The translations under genes and the position numbers were made by a program. 38,604 bases of DNA, from the NCBI GenBank assembly GCA_905478015.1, contig CAJQGY010000051.1, positions 1 to 38,604 on the forward strand, in the 5' to 3' direction. The notes under the pieces were generated by a model. The model did not search any database, was not told the origin of the DNA, and saw only the letters and a program-made list of their open reading frames with translations. Positions 24,968 to 38,604 of this stretch are shown piece after piece; within the stretch, counting starts at the first letter, position 1; every line of letters begins with the position of its first letter. The stretch comes from an uncultured SAR86 cluster bacterium (lineage in GTDB: Bacteria; Pseudomonadota; Gammaproteobacteria; Magnimaribacterales; D2472).

Positions 24968-26752
24968 ATGCATAAATACAACTCTTCAAATATCAAAACT
25001 CTAGAATTTGATGCACTCATAATAGGTGGAGGAGGTTCTGGGATGAGAGCTTCTTTGGAGCTTGCTAAATCTGGACTTAAGACAGCGGTTGTTTCAAAAG
25101 TTTTTCCAACAAGATCGCACACTGTATCTGCTCAGGGTGGGATCACTTGTGCTATCCAAAGTGCTGACCCTAACGATGATTGGAGATGGCATATGTACGA
25201 TACAGTTAAAGGGGCTGATTTTATTGGTGATCAAGATGCAATAGAATATATGTGTTCTGAGGGTCCTAAAGCTGTATTTGAGCTTGAGCATATGGGTCTA
25301 CCATTCTCAAGGTTTGATAATGGAAGGATTTATCAAAGACCATTTGGAGGTCAATCTAAAGATTTTGGAAAAGGAGGTCAAGCTGCAAGAACTTGCGCAG
25401 CAGCTGACAGAACAGGCCATGCATTACTTCATACTTTATATCAAAATAATATTAAAGAAGGCTCAAATTTTCTGAACGAATGGTTTGCGGTTGATCTAGT
25501 AAAAAATTCAAAAAATGAAGTTACTGGTGTGATTGCTTTTTCCATTGAATCTGGGGAGGTGGCATATCTAAAAGCTCAAGCTACAGTTCTTGCTACTGGC
25601 GGAGCTGGAAGGATTTATGCTTCTACAACTAATGCCTTAATTAATACTGGAGATGGTTTGGGAATGGCCTTGCGTTCAGGCTTTCCAGCTCAAGATATGG
25701 AAATGTGGCAATTTCATCCAACTGGAATATATGGCGCTGGATCTCTTGTTACAGAAGGTTGTAGAGGAGAAGGTGGTTATTTAGTTAATGCAGATGGAGA
25801 AAGATTTATGGAGCGCTATGCTCCAAATGTTAAGGATCTTGCAGGAAGAGATGTTGTTGCTCGATCTATGGTATTAGAAATTTTAGAAGGAAGAGGATGT
25901 GGTGAGAACAAGGACCATGTTTTCTTGAAGTTAGATCATCTTGGTGCGGATGTATTGAATGCAAAACTTCCTGGAATATGTGAATTATCAAGAACTTTTG
26001 CTCATGTTGACCCGATCTATGAACCAATTCCTGTCATACCAACATGTCATTATATGATGGGAGGAACTCCAACAAATGTTAATGGTCAAGCTTTTCAAAG
26101 ATTAGATAATAAAGATTTAACAATACCAGGTCTTTATGCTGCAGGTGAAGCAGCATGCGTTTCAGTTCACGGGGCAAATAGATTGGGTGGGAATTCTTTG
26201 CTTGATCTTGTAGTATTTGGGCGCGCCACTGGAAAACATATACAAGAAGAAATTAAATCTGGAGGCGGAGTAGAAAGTTCATCAGCTTCAGATGTTGATG
26301 AATCTTTAGAAAGATTGAATAAATTAAATGAATCCTCATCAGGCTATCAAACTGCTGAAGTCAAAAGGCAGTTACAAACATGTATGCAGAACTATTTTGG
26401 TGTGTTTAGAAGGGGTGAATTCATGAAAAAAGGTGTTGAGGAATTAAAAGAAATAAGGGAAAAGACTGATAATCTATTTGTTGCCGATAAAAGCGCTGCT
26501 TTTAATACTAATAGAGTCGAAGCTCTTGAACTTCAAAATCTTTTAGAAGTGGCTGAAGCTACTGCTATCGCAGCTCTAGAGAGGAATGAAAGTAGAGGTG
26601 CCCATGCTCGGGATGATTACCCAGATAGGGATGATGAAAACTGGTTATGCCATTCAATGTATGATCCAAAAACTAAAACTCTTTCGAAAAGAGAAGTAAA
26701 TTTTTCACCAAATCAGGTTGATCCGTTTCCTCCAGCTGTGAGGTCTTACTAA
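24968..26752 (+). CDS. sdhA: Succinate dehydrogenase flavoprotein subunit SdhA
   Basis: A 594-residue FAD subunit that oxidises succinate to fumarate. The dinucleotide fold [16 protein letters not shown] is near residue 18. [11 protein letters not shown] contains the histidine that binds FAD covalently. [33 protein letters not shown] and [12 protein letters not shown] hold the dicarboxylate-site histidines and arginine, and [19 protein letters not shown] completes the FAD site. The length is standard. It sits two bases after sdhD. Confidence 0.98.
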   Translation: MHKYNSSNIKTLEFDALIIGGGGSGMRASLELAKSGLKTAVVSKVFPTRSHTVSAQGGITCAIQSADPNDDWRWHMYDTVKGADFIGDQDAIEYMCSEGPKAVFELEHMGLPFSRFDNGRIYQRPFGGQSKDFGKGGQAARTCAAADRTGHALLHTLYQNNIKEGSNFLNEWFAVDLVKNSKNEVTGVIAFSIESGEVAYLKAQATVLATGGAGRIYASTTNALINTGDGLGMALRSGFPAQDMEMWQFHPTGIYGAGSLVTEGCRGEGGYLVNADGERFMERYAPNVKDLAGRDVVARSMVLEILEGRGCGENKDHVFLKLDHLGADVLNAKLPGICELSRTFAHVDPIYEPIPVIPTCHYMMGGTPTNVNGQAFQRLDNKDLTIPGLYAAGEAACVSVHGANRLGGNSLLDLVVFGRATGKHIQEEIKSGGGVESSSASDVDESLERLNKLNESSSGYQTAEVKRQLQTCMQNYFGVFRRGEFMKKGVEELKEIREKTDNLFVADKSAAFNTNRVEALELQNLLEVAEATAIAALERNESRGAHARDDYPDRDDENWLCHSMYDPKTKTLSKREVNFSPNQVDPFPPAVRSY

Positions 26753-26753
26753 T

Positions 26754-27488
26754 ATGAGTAAATTAGAAATTAGTCTTTACAGATATAATCCAGAGAAAGA
26801 TAAGTTTCCTTATATGAAAACTTATAATGTTGATAAACCTTCTAGAGATATCATGATTTTAGACTTACTTCATCTTTTAAAAGAAAGTGATGAATCAATA
26901 TCATACAGAAGATCATGCAGAGAGGGTGTTTGTGGCTCTGATGGTATGAGTATCAATGGAAAAAATGGACTTGCATGCATTACTCCCATTTCTTCAGTTT
27001 TAAAAGGAAATAAAATTGAATTAAGACCATTACCAGGTCTTCCTGTCATAAGAGATTTGGTAGTTGATATGTCAGAATTTTATGCTCAATATGAAAAAAT
27101 AAAACCATTCTTACAAAACGACACAACCGCACCTGAGCAAGAGAGGCTTCAATCTCCAGCTGATAGAGATAAGCTTGATGGACTTTATGAATGTATTCTT
27201 TGTGCATGCTGTTCAACTAGCTGCCCTTCTTTTTGGTGGAATCCAGATAAATTTGTAGGCCCAGCAGCATTGCTTCAAGCATATAGATTCCTTGCTGATA
27301 CCAGAGATTTAAGTACAGATGAAAGGCTGGAAGATCTCTCCGATCCTTTTAGTGTTTATAGATGTCACGGAATAATGAATTGTGTAAGTGTTTGTCCTAA
27401 AAGCTTGAATCCAAATAAGGCTATTGGAGAAATAAAAAGCATGCTTTTAAAAAACAAGAAAAATATCATTGCAAGTGAGAGGGCATAG
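26754..27488 (+). CDS. sdhB: Succinate dehydrogenase iron-sulfur subunit SdhB
   Basis: A 244-residue subunit that carries electrons from FAD to quinone through three clusters. The [2Fe-2S] ligands are in SCREGVCGSDGM and GLACIT; the [4Fe-4S] motif is CILCACCSTSCP, and the [3Fe-4S] ligands are in CHGIMNCVSVCPKSLNP. It starts one base after sdhA. A client of the isc system encoded upstream. Confidence 0.98.
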   Translation: MSKLEISLYRYNPEKDKFPYMKTYNVDKPSRDIMILDLLHLLKESDESISYRRSCREGVCGSDGMSINGKNGLACITPISSVLKGNKIELRPLPGLPVIRDLVVDMSEFYAQYEKIKPFLQNDTTAPEQERLQSPADRDKLDGLYECILCACCSTSCPSFWWNPDKFVGPAALLQAYRFLADTRDLSTDERLEDLSDPFSVYRCHGIMNCVSVCPKSLNPNKAIGEIKSMLLKNKKNIIASERA

Positions 27489-27502
27489 AAAATAAATTAA
27501 AA

Positions 27503-30307
27503 ATGAGTTTATCAATGGGGGAATTTTGGGAGAGTTCGCACATTTCAGGAGGCCATTCTGCCTATCTTGAAAATATGTATGAGCAATATTTAATTGATAA
27601 AGATCAACTCCCAACTGATTGGAAAATTTTTTTTGATGATCTAGAATCTAATTCTAATAAAGAAGACGAAATTTCTCATCAACATATAATTGATGAGTTT
27701 AGAAATATGACTAGGCATGCAGGTCATAATGAAAGTGTCCCAGATGCTAGACAAGCTAAAGTTATTAGGCTGATTCAATCATTTAGAAATAGAGGTCATC
27801 AAAAAGCAAATTTAGATCCATTAGGCATGATGGATAGGGCGGATATTGAAGATTTAGATCTAAAATTTCATGGTCTTTCCAACAACGACTTAGATGATGA
27901 GTTTTATACAGATACTCTACAAATTGGTAAAGAAAGAGCTACTCTTAGAGAGATTATTGAGTCTTTAAAAGTCATATACTGTGGGAATATTGGAATCGAA
28001 TACAACCACATAATGAATTCTAATGAGAGAAAATGGTTCCAAAGAAAATTTGAATCTAAGCTTGGAAAATATTCGTTCTCTACAGAAGAAAAGTTACACA
28101 TATATGAAAGACTTAATTCTGCTGAAGGCCTTGCAAAATATCTAGCTGCAAAATATCCAGGTATGAAAAGGTTTGGCATAGATGGCGCAGAGTCGTTAAT
28201 ACCTTTAGTGGATGCTGTAATACAGAACTGTGGAGAGCTTGGAGCAAATCAAATTTGCTTCGGTATGGCTCATAGAGGAAGACTCAATCTTCTTGTTAAT
28301 GTGCTGGGCAAGCTTCCTTCAGAATTATTTGCTGCATTTAGTGAAGATTATGAAATTACAGGAGCAAATACAGGAGATGTTAAATACCATTTAGGCTTTT
28401 CATCTAACCTTATAACCAAGGGTGGTGAAGTCCATGTGTCTTTAAATAGTAATCCCTCTCATTTAGAAATAGTTGATCCTGTTGTTTTGGGGTCTGTTAG
28501 AGCAAGACAGGATCGCTTGGATGATAAAGAAAGAAAAAAAGTTATTCCAGTTCTTCTTCATGGTGATGCTTCTTTCTCTGGGCAAGGAGTAGTGATGGAG
28601 TCACTACAAATGTCACAGACAAGAGGTTTTAATGTTGGCGGAACTATTCATATTATTGTTAATAATCAAATTGGATTTACCACAAGTAGTAAAAAAGATT
28701 CTAGATCAACTGACTATTCAACTGATGTAGCAAAAATTATTCAAGCTCCTGTCATACATGTTAATGGCGATGATCCAGAGATGGTTGTAAAAGCGGTTAA
28801 AGTAGCTGTGGAGTATAGAAAAGAATTCAATAAAGACGTTGTCATTGATTTATTCTGCTACAGACGAAGAGGTCATAACGAAGCAGATGATCCTTCAGCA
28901 ACTCAGCCATTAATGTATCAGAAGATAAAAAATCACCCATCTGTTCTTACTCAGTACGAAGACAAGCTTATAAGAGAGGGCTTAATATCTTCTGATCAAA
29001 CAGCTGCAGTTCGATCTAGTTATAGAAAATCCTTAGAATCTGGTGTTTCTGTTGCGAAAAATTTAGCTAACAAGCCCAATGAAGAGCTTTGGTTTGATTG
29101 GGATGAATATATTGATAATAAATGGTGGGAAAAAACAGAAACTTCTATACAAAAGAAAACAGCCTTAGATTTAGGAGCAGAAATTTGCAAGATTCCGGAA
29201 AAATTTAATCTGGGCACCCAAGCATCTAAAATTTTTAAAGACAGAGATTTGATGTCTAATTCAAGCATTGAATTTAATTGGGGTTATGGCGAAATAATGG
29301 CGTATGCTTCTTTGCTTTCTGAAGGTTACCCAATCAGATTAACTGGTCAGGATGTAAGGAGAGGAACTTTTTCTCATAGACACGCATGTGTTTTTGACAA
29401 GGAAACAGGCGAAGGCCACATTCCTCTTTCAAAGATTGCTAGTAAAAATAATACAAAGTTTGATATTTATGACTCCCTGCTCTCCGAAGAAGCAGTGTTG
29501 GGTTTTGAGTATGGCTACTCTGCAACATGGCCAACTGGTTTAGTTATCTGGGAAGCTCAATTTGGTGATTTTGTAAATGGTGCTCAAGTTGTTATTGATC
29601 AGTTTATTGTTTCAGCTCAGCATAAATGGGAAAGATTATCTGGATTGGTTATGTTATTGCCACATGGCTATGAAGGCCAAGGTCCAGAGCACAGTAGTGC
29701 AAGGATCGAACGATTTCTTCAATTATGTGCATCAGAAAATATTCAAGTCTGTGTTCCTAGCTCACCATCACAAATATTTCATTTATTAAGAAGACAGGCA
29801 ATCAGAAAACTAAGAACTCCTTTGGTAGTTATTTCCCCGAAAAGCTTATTAAGAAACCCTGATGCAACTTCTAAGATAGACGACTTAGTCAATGGTTCTT
29901 TTGAATGCGTAATTGACGATAAAAAACTAAATAAAGCTAAAATTAGAAAGATCATTCTTTGTTCAGGAAAAGTTTATTATGACTTGATAAAAGAAAGAAA
30001 AAGTTTAGGAATAGATGATATTGCTGTAATAAGAATAGAGCAACTTTACCCTTTCCCTTATGATGATCTAGAGGCTTATTTAAAAGCTTATACAAATATG
30101 ACTGAGGTTGTTTGGTGTCAAGAAGAACCAGCGAACCAAGGTGCTTGGTTCAGTCATCGACATAGAATACAAAGAGTTCTTGATAGGTCAAATAAGAAAT
30201 TAGAAATCAGTTTAATTAGCAGGGCTGCCGCCGCCGCACCGGCTGTAGGTATGATGAAATTACATTTAAAACAACAAGAGGATTTAGTAGCATTAGCTCT
30301 AAAATAA
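27503..30307 (+). CDS. sucA: 2-oxoglutarate dehydrogenase E1 component SucA
   Basis: A 934-residue thiamine-diphosphate enzyme that decarboxylates 2-oxoglutarate and transfers the succinyl group to SucB. The N-terminal segment [27 protein letters not shown] is the E1o-specific E2-binding region. [46 protein letters not shown] and [24 protein letters not shown] are core motifs, and EEPANQGAW lies near the C-terminus. The length equals that of E. coli SucA. The alanine run before APAVGMM near the end is a GC-rich spot but fits the family end. Confidence 0.98.
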   Translation: MSLSMGEFWESSHISGGHSAYLENMYEQYLIDKDQLPTDWKIFFDDLESNSNKEDEISHQHIIDEFRNMTRHAGHNESVPDARQAKVIRLIQSFRNRGHQKANLDPLGMMDRADIEDLDLKFHGLSNNDLDDEFYTDTLQIGKERATLREIIESLKVIYCGNIGIEYNHIMNSNERKWFQRKFESKLGKYSFSTEEKLHIYERLNSAEGLAKYLAAKYPGMKRFGIDGAESLIPLVDAVIQNCGELGANQICFGMAHRGRLNLLVNVLGKLPSELFAAFSEDYEITGANTGDVKYHLGFSSNLITKGGEVHVSLNSNPSHLEIVDPVVLGSVRARQDRLDDKERKKVIPVLLHGDASFSGQGVVMESLQMSQTRGFNVGGTIHIIVNNQIGFTTSSKKDSRSTDYSTDVAKIIQAPVIHVNGDDPEMVVKAVKVAVEYRKEFNKDVVIDLFCYRRRGHNEADDPSATQPLMYQKIKNHPSVLTQYEDKLIREGLISSDQTAAVRSSYRKSLESGVSVAKNLANKPNEELWFDWDEYIDNKWWEKTETSIQKKTALDLGAEICKIPEKFNLGTQASKIFKDRDLMSNSSIEFNWGYGEIMAYASLLSEGYPIRLTGQDVRRGTFSHRHACVFDKETGEGHIPLSKIASKNNTKFDIYDSLLSEEAVLGFEYGYSATWPTGLVIWEAQFGDFVNGAQVVIDQFIVSAQHKWERLSGLVMLLPHGYEGQGPEHSSARIERFLQLCASENIQVCVPSSPSQIFHLLRRQAIRKLRTPLVVISPKSLLRNPDATSKIDDLVNGSFECVIDDKKLNKAKIRKIILCSGKVYYDLIKERKSLGIDDIAVIRIEQLYPFPYDDLEAYLKAYTNMTEVVWCQEEPANQGAWFSHRHRIQRVLDRSNKKLEISLISRAAAAAPAVGMMKLHLKQQEDLVALALK

Positions 30308-30311
30308 TATT

Positions 30312-34087
<3,776 letters not shown>

Positions 34088-34091
<4 letters not shown>

Positions 34092-34960
34092 GTATATTAA
34101 TAAATGATGATACTAGAGTTTTAGTTCAAGGATTTACTGGATCACAAGCTACGCTTCATTCTGAGCAAGCCATAGAGTATGGTACTAATATTGTTGGAGG
34201 CGTAACACCCGGCAAAGGCGGAAAAACCCATCTTGGCAAACCCGTATTTGATACAGTTCAAGAAGCTGTAAAAAATGTTGACCCCAATGCATCATTAATA
34301 TTTGTACCAGCACCATTTTGCAAGGATTCAATTCTAGAAGCAGCTGAATCAGGAATTAAACTTATAATTTGTATAACTGAAGGAGTTCCAACTCTTGATA
34401 TGTTAGTGGTTAAAAAGAGAGTTGATGAGCTAGGCATAACCTTAATAGGACCAAACTGTCCTGGGATAATTACTCCTGGCAAGGGCAAAATGGGTATTAT
34501 GCCAGCAAGCATTCATATACCAGGATCAATTGGAATTATCTCTCGATCCGGCACACTAACTTATGAGGCGGTAAAACAAACTACTGATTTGGGAATGGGT
34601 CAAAGTTCTTGCGTTGGTATTGGTGGAGATCCTATACCTGGATCATCATTTATTGATATTTTAAAGATGTTTGAGGATGATTCTCAAACTCAAGCAATAG
34701 TAATGGTTGGTGAGATTGGTGGTTCTGCTGAAGAAGAAGCAGGAGAATACATTAAGAATCATGTCACCAAACCAGTAATATCCTATATTGCAGGTCAAAC
34801 AGCACCCGCTGGAAAAAGAATGGGTCATGCTGGTGCTATTATTGCTGGTGGCAAGGGTACAGCATCAGATAAAATAAAAACTTTAAAAGATTGCGGTGTG
34901 CATATAGCTGAAAACTTAGTCGATATTGGTTCTAAAGTGGCAGAGGTTCTCGGTCGTTAA
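34088..34960 (+). CDS. sucD: Succinyl-CoA synthetase alpha subunit SucD
   Basis: A 290-residue subunit binding CoA and carrying the phosphohistidine. [33 protein letters not shown] is the CoA-binding start, [10 protein letters not shown] and SRSGTLTYE follow, and H247 in [18 protein letters not shown] is the phosphorylated residue. Last gene of the TCA operon. Its final 29 bases overlap the 3' end of the convergent MATE gene, with no clear terminator between. Confidence 0.98.
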
Positions 34961-36311
34961 ATTTAAAAAATAACTTCTTTTTAATTACCCATCTTAATCT
35001 TAGTATTGATAAGATTGAAAATATTGTTAAACCGATAATCATACCAACCCACATTCCAGCTGCCCCAAACGGCTCGCTAAAACCATACATTGTTAAAAAA
35101 TAACCAGCTGGTATAGCAAACATCCAATAAGATATGAATAATAGTATCATGGGAGCAAAGGTATCTTTAAAGCCCCTTAAACTTCCAACTGCTGCCATTT
35201 GTATTCCATCAGGAAGTTGAAATATAGCTGCAAAAATAAGTAAGCTAGTCGCAATATTTATTGCATTTAAATCATTGCTATATAGATATACAATCTGGTC
35301 TCTCACTAGCAAAATTGTTAAACAAGTCATAATAGAACCAATTATGCACAAATAAATAGTTGAATAAGATGCAATTTTTGCTTGTGCATAATTATCTTCT
35401 CCAACAAGATTACCAACTCTTGTAGCAGCTGCCAAACCAATAGATAGTGGAAGCATAAAAAACAAGCTTGCTATATTTAATGCTATGTAATGACCAGCAA
35501 CAATAGTCTCACCAAGACTACCCAAAATAAGAGCTGCCCCTGAGAACATACTCAATTCAATAAAAATTCCAAAACCAATAGGAGTGCCTAATTTAAAAAT
35601 TTCTTTGGTAGTTTCCAGTGAAGGAGGAGTGAACTCAGAAAATGGCTTTGTGGAACTATAGTTTTTTGATAAATGTATATAAAAAATCAGAGTTAACATC
35701 ATAAGAAAAGATACTAGAGTTGTTGCTATTCCACATCCAACTCCCCCAAGTTTTGGAATACCAAAGTACCCATATACAAAAATTATATCAAGAGGAATAT
35801 TAAGCAACATTCCAAAAAAAGCTATATAAAATACAGGTCTTGTAAGAGCCATACCCTCGCTATAACACCTAAGAGTAGTAAATATCGTCATAAAAATAAT
35901 GCCAACAGATAGAGCTTTAAGATATGAGCTAGATATAGAGGTGATTGAATTATCAATTGGTAAATAAGATAAAAAGTTTCCCATAAAAAATAAAATAATA
36001 CATACCGCTAATCCAAGAAAAAATGAAATCCATAAAGCTTCTCTAAGTTTCTTGCCTATTTTTTCATATTTTTTTGATCCGTAAAGCTGTGCAACTATTG
36101 GAGTAACAGCAAAAATTACACCAGCAATCAAAAACCAAATAGTATTAAATATTGCAGACCCAACCCCCAGACCAGCTAAATCTGCTGAACTTGCTCTTCC
36201 AGCAACTATAGTATCAGTAGTACCCATCAACATATAAGAAAGCTGTGATCCCAATATAGGAATCCCAATTTGTATCAGTTTTTTGAATTCAAAAGCGTGC
36301 AATCTAAACAA
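34932..36311 (-). CDS. MATE family multidrug/cation efflux transporter
   Basis: A 459-residue membrane protein with about 12 spans in two homologous halves, of the NorM-type MATE family that exports cationic compounds in exchange for Na+ or H+. The first-half signature [39 protein letters not shown] and the second-half [35 protein letters not shown] are clear, as is [23 protein letters not shown]. The substrate is unknown. The start appears to be TTG at 36311 ([12 protein letters not shown]); another TTG three codons in is possible, and no good Shine-Dalgarno decides. It converges on sucD and overlaps it by 29 bases. Confidence 0.9.
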   Translation of the reverse strand: MFRLHAFEFKKLIQIGIPILGSQLSYMLMGTTDTIVAGRASSADLAGLGVGSAIFNTIWFLIAGVIFAVTPIVAQLYGSKKYEKIGKKLREALWISFFLGLAVCIILFFMGNFLSYLPIDNSITSISSSYLKALSVGIIFMTIFTTLRCYSEGMALTRPVFYIAFFGMLLNIPLDIIFVYGYFGIPKLGGVGCGIATTLVSFLMMLTLIFYIHLSKNYSSTKPFSEFTPPSLETTKEIFKLGTPIGFGIFIELSMFSGAALILGSLGETIVAGHYIALNIASLFFMLPLSIGLAAATRVGNLVGEDNYAQAKIASYSTIYLCIIGSIMTCLTILLVRDQIVYLYSNDLNAINIATSLLIFAAIFQLPDGIQMAAVGSLRGFKDTFAPMILLFISYWMFAIPAGYFLTMYGFSEPFGAAGMWVGMIIGLTIFSILSILRLRWVIKKKLFFKFNDREPLPL

Positions 36312-36364
36312 TTTTTCTTAATAAATAATTTTTTGCTACTTTATCATATTAAAATGTATTTTTT

Positions 36365-37096
36365 TTGGAGATTATTATTAGAAAAGATAACAGACCTTAT
36401 TGGTTAAAAAAAATTACAAATAGGCTTATAAATATTTATGTTGATCATTTTCTAAAGCCACAATTTCTGAGATTAGGAAAAGGTGGGGCCTTCTTTAAAC
36501 CAAGGTTTATAAAATTATTTGGTACCAATATTTCAATTGATGATTATCCAACTTTAATTGGAGCGCCTGATGCTTACATTCAATTTACTGCATGGAATGT
36601 AGGAGGGTGGAGCGGTTCAATAGAAGTAGGCAAATATTGCTTAATTACTCCTGGAGTTAGAATAATGGCAGCAGAAAGCATCTCTATAGGAGATTCTTGC
36701 ATGATTGCTCATGGAGCTTATATTTCAGATGCTGATTGGCATGGGATATATGATCGCGCAGAACCAGTTGGTAATACAAAACCGGTTATTCTTAAAGATA
36801 ATGTGTGGATTGGAGATGGCGCAATTATTTGCAAAGGGGTAACAATTGGAGAAAATAGCATAATTGGTGCAGGTTCTGTAGTAACTAAAAATGTTCCAGC
36901 TAACACGATTTTTGCTGGCAACCCAGCAAGATTTGTTAAATCTATTGATGATCAAGATTTTAATTCCAGAGCTAATTTCTTTAGTGATCCAAAAAAGTTA
37001 GCTATGGATTTTGATTTACTTGATAAACATTCGTTAAAAGATAATACACTTCTTGGTTGGTTAAAATCCCTAACTTTTCCTAGTAGTAAAAATTAG
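36365..37096 (+). CDS. Acyltransferase, left-handed beta-helix (hexapeptide repeat)
   Basis: A 243-residue protein whose C-terminal two thirds form hexapeptide repeats: IEVGKYCLITPGVRIM, ISIGDSCMIAHGAYIS, VILKDNVWIGDGAIICKGVTIGENSIIGAGSVVTKNVP, and AGNPARFVK, with a candidate catalytic histidine in IAHG or DADWHG. This is the fold of WbbJ/maltose-acetyltransferase-like O-acetyltransferases; the substrate cannot be told. The N-terminal 75 residues are not from the common family. TTG 36365 is the only usual start upstream of conserved sequence, but a GGAG begins at 36367, inside the first codons, so the true start is uncertain. pdxB follows after one base. Confidence 0.8.
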   Translation: MEIIIRKDNRPYWLKKITNRLINIYVDHFLKPQFLRLGKGGAFFKPRFIKLFGTNISIDDYPTLIGAPDAYIQFTAWNVGGWSGSIEVGKYCLITPGVRIMAAESISIGDSCMIAHGAYISDADWHGIYDRAEPVGNTKPVILKDNVWIGDGAIICKGVTIGENSIIGAGSVVTKNVPANTIFAGNPARFVKSIDDQDFNSRANFFSDPKKLAMDFDLLDKHSLKDNTLLGWLKSLTFPSSKN

Positions 37097-37097
37097 A

Positions 37098-38132
37098 ATG
37101 AAAATTGTAGCTGATATCTCTATTAAAGATATTGATACAATATTCCCTCTTCTAAGAGGTTTTGATGATGCCTCTATAAACTTCCTCGAGACAGCAGATA
37201 TAGTCAATTCAAATATTGTTGATGCAGATGCGCTTTTAGTCAGATCACACACCAATGTAAATAAACAACTTCTTTTATCTTCGAATATTAAATGGATTGG
37301 CTCAGCCACCGCTGGCATAGATCATATTGACACTAATTACTTAGATACCAATAATATAATTTGGTTCAATGCCAAAGGCTGTAATTCATTCTCAGTATGC
37401 AATTATGTTTTATCTTCACTCTACCAACTTAAAAAAGACAAAATCTTTAAAGAAACTGATACGGTGGGCATAATTGGGTACGGCAATATTGGAAAGAGAC
37501 TTAAAAATATTTTAGATAATTTAAATATTAATAATATTGCTTATGATCCTTTTTTAAACAGTAATGTTCTAAGTAGTATTTCAGAAATTATGCAAGCTGA
37601 AATCATAACCATTCATACCCCCTTAACTTACGTGACAAAATTTGCAACAAATAACTTGGTAGATACTGAATTTCTAGAAAAATCAAACAGCCATTCCATT
37701 ATCAATACCTCAAGAGGGGGTATAGTATCTGAAGTAGATATCTTAAAAAGTAAACAGAATTATATAGCTGATGTTTGGGAGAATGAGCCCCATCTAAAAA
37801 ATTCAATTATGGATTGTTATATTGCAACACCTCACATTGCCGGTCACAGCTTTGAGGGAAAAGTTAAAGGGACCATAGACACCCTTTTTGGATTAATGAA
37901 TTTCTTAAATTTTGATAAAAATATAGTTAACAAAAACCTAAAACTTATCGATAATCTTTATCAGTCAAGTGCAAAGAGCTATAAATATCTTAAAGATTTT
38001 AACGATAATTATGATATTGAGATAGAGTCAAATAGATTTAAAGACTTATTTAAAAATATGCATAAAAACAACTTTAATAAATTAAGATCTTCTCATCTCA
38101 ATAGACATGATCTTTCTATATATAAAATATAA
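37098..38132 (+). CDS. pdxB: 4-phosphoerythronate dehydrogenase PdxB
   Basis: A 344-residue D-2-hydroxyacid dehydrogenase for the second step of DXP-dependent pyridoxal phosphate synthesis. The PdxB-type start MKIVADISIKDID, LLVRSHTNVNKQLL, IGSATAGIDHID and NAKGCNSFSVCNYVLSSL agree with E. coli PdxB. The NAD fold is VGIIGYGNIGKRL (about residues 118-130); NTSRGGIVSE supplies the substrate arginine, and HIAGHSFEGK the catalytic histidine. The C-terminal dimer domain is shorter than in E. coli. It probably shares a transcript with the acyltransferase. Confidence 0.92.
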   Translation: MKIVADISIKDIDTIFPLLRGFDDASINFLETADIVNSNIVDADALLVRSHTNVNKQLLLSSNIKWIGSATAGIDHIDTNYLDTNNIIWFNAKGCNSFSVCNYVLSSLYQLKKDKIFKETDTVGIIGYGNIGKRLKNILDNLNINNIAYDPFLNSNVLSSISEIMQAEIITIHTPLTYVTKFATNNLVDTEFLEKSNSHSIINTSRGGIVSEVDILKSKQNYIADVWENEPHLKNSIMDCYIATPHIAGHSFEGKVKGTIDTLFGLMNFLNFDKNIVNKNLKLIDNLYQSSAKSYKYLKDFNDNYDIEIESNRFKDLFKNMHKNNFNKLRSSHLNRHDLSIYKI

Positions 38133-38274
38133 GTATATTTAATATATAGATGAAACTGATATGTACTAATTCCTATGTTAATTCTGATAATATAATTCAT
38201 TTATAATTAATATATATATTTATTAGTCTCATATCGACATCAGAACTGCACATGTATATTTAAAATAAGATTGT

Positions 38275-38281
38275 GGAGAAG
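38275..38281 (+). promoter_or_regulatory. Ribosome binding site of the gene at the right edge
   Basis: GGAGAAG precedes ATG 38284 at a good distance and supports that start. Confidence 0.55.
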
Positions 38282-38283
38282 TT

Positions 38284-38604
38284 ATGAAAAATGATGAACT
38301 TATTGATCATTTAAAAAATAATAACGAACAACAGCTAAGTCATCTTAAAAATGCCTTGCCTATAATTAAAAAATTACTAATTCTTCTACTCGATGATGAA
38401 AAGTCTTCAATATTAACGTTTTTTAGATCCGATGTTTATAAATATTTTTTTCTTTTAACTTTTATGGTTGAATATTTTGATGGTGATGAGATATCTCAAG
38501 AGCATGCTATATCTCTTGTTCCGCAGAAATACGCATCTAGAATTAAAAGACTTCAGGTCCTCAAACAGGCAGTTGAGCTTGGATATATTATTGAAAAATC
38601 ATCT
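38284..38604 (+). CDS. Unrecognised protein, 3' truncated by window; possible winged-helix regulator
   Basis: An open frame from ATG 38284 to the window end (107 codons, no stop reached), reading MKNDELIDHLKNNNEQQLSHLKNALP at the start. I do not recognise it with confidence. It appears helical and lacks a signal peptide or membrane span. The second half (EISQEHAISLVPQKYASRIKRLQVLKQAVELGYIIEK) has the look of a recognition helix followed by a beta wing, as in MarR-type winged-helix proteins, where EKS-type residues precede the wing. It lies after a 151-base, very AT-rich spacer following pdxB, so it is probably a separate transcription unit. The spacer contains TATAAT at 38191-38196 without a clear -35. 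The function is unknown. Confidence 0.6.
   Translation, partial: MKNDELIDHLKNNNEQQLSHLKNALPIIKKLLILLLDDEKSSILTFFRSDVYKYFFLLTFMVEYFDGDEISQEHAISLVPQKYASRIKRLQVLKQAVELGYIIEKSS

Noticed and set aside
30225-30245. GC-rich triplet run (GCC repeats) near the end of sucA
   Set aside because: It encodes an alanine run immediately before the conserved APAVG segment of SucA; it is coding sequence, not a regulatory repeat.
36354-36356. ATG upstream of the acyltransferase
   Set aside because: It is out of frame and runs into a stop after 17 codons.
38201-38220. Short AT-alternating stretch as a possible replication origin element or tandem repeat
   Set aside because: Too short, with no DnaA boxes or iterons seen nearby; simple AT richness explains it.

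Overview
The window is a compact, strongly AT-rich stretch of a gammaproteobacterial chromosome. Nearly all genes lie on the + strand, many overlap by 1-4 bases (ATGA or TAATG junctions), and several use TTG or GTG starts. Every recognisable protein is gammaproteobacterial, and the gene order repeats blocks known from E. coli and relatives. The low GC, very short spacers and mixture of conserved blocks suggest a streamlined marine lineage such as SAR86; this is an inference from composition and layout, not a proven assignment.

Region by region: (1) 1-6161, the end of aspS, yebC, a PD-(D/E)XK nuclease where ruvC(AB) usually sits, then ybgC-tolQRAB-pal-cpoB (envelope constriction and outer-membrane integrity) and tRNA-Lys(UUU). 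(2) 6177-8871, an MFS/NTP-exchange-like transporter and, convergent with it, the periplasmic protease/chaperone BepA. (3) 9019-13194, PerM-like permease, Bcp peroxiredoxin (opposite strand), dapA-bamC-purC. (4) 13183-16185, the isc iron-sulfur operon iscR-iscS-iscU-iscA-fdx-iscX without hscBA, preceded by an excellent match to an IscR type-1 operator overlapping a strong promoter. (5) 16228-24141, ndk-rlmN-rodZ-ispG-hisS-yfgM-bamB-der. (6) 24238-34960, one TCA-cycle cluster sdhCDAB-sucAB-lpd-sucCD encoding succinate dehydrogenase, the complete 2-oxoglutarate dehydrogenase including its E3, and succinyl-CoA synthetase. (7) 34932-38604, a MATE exporter (opposite strand), a hexapeptide acyltransferase, pdxB (vitamin B6), and the start of an unrecognised gene cut by the window edge.

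The genes form functional groups. Tol-Pal, BepA, BamB, BamC and YfgM serve the cell envelope and outer-membrane protein assembly. The Isc proteins supply clusters to proteins encoded nearby (RlmN, IspG, SdhB, and IscR itself). The sdh-suc block carries 2-oxoglutarate through to fumarate. No insertion sequences, CRISPR arrays, integrases or rRNA genes were seen. The most notable departures from the standard arrangement are the phage-type nuclease in the ruvC position, the IscR operator lying across the purC stop codon with a predicted leaderless iscR transcript, the missing hscBA genes, and a near-perfect dyad between bepA and perM.
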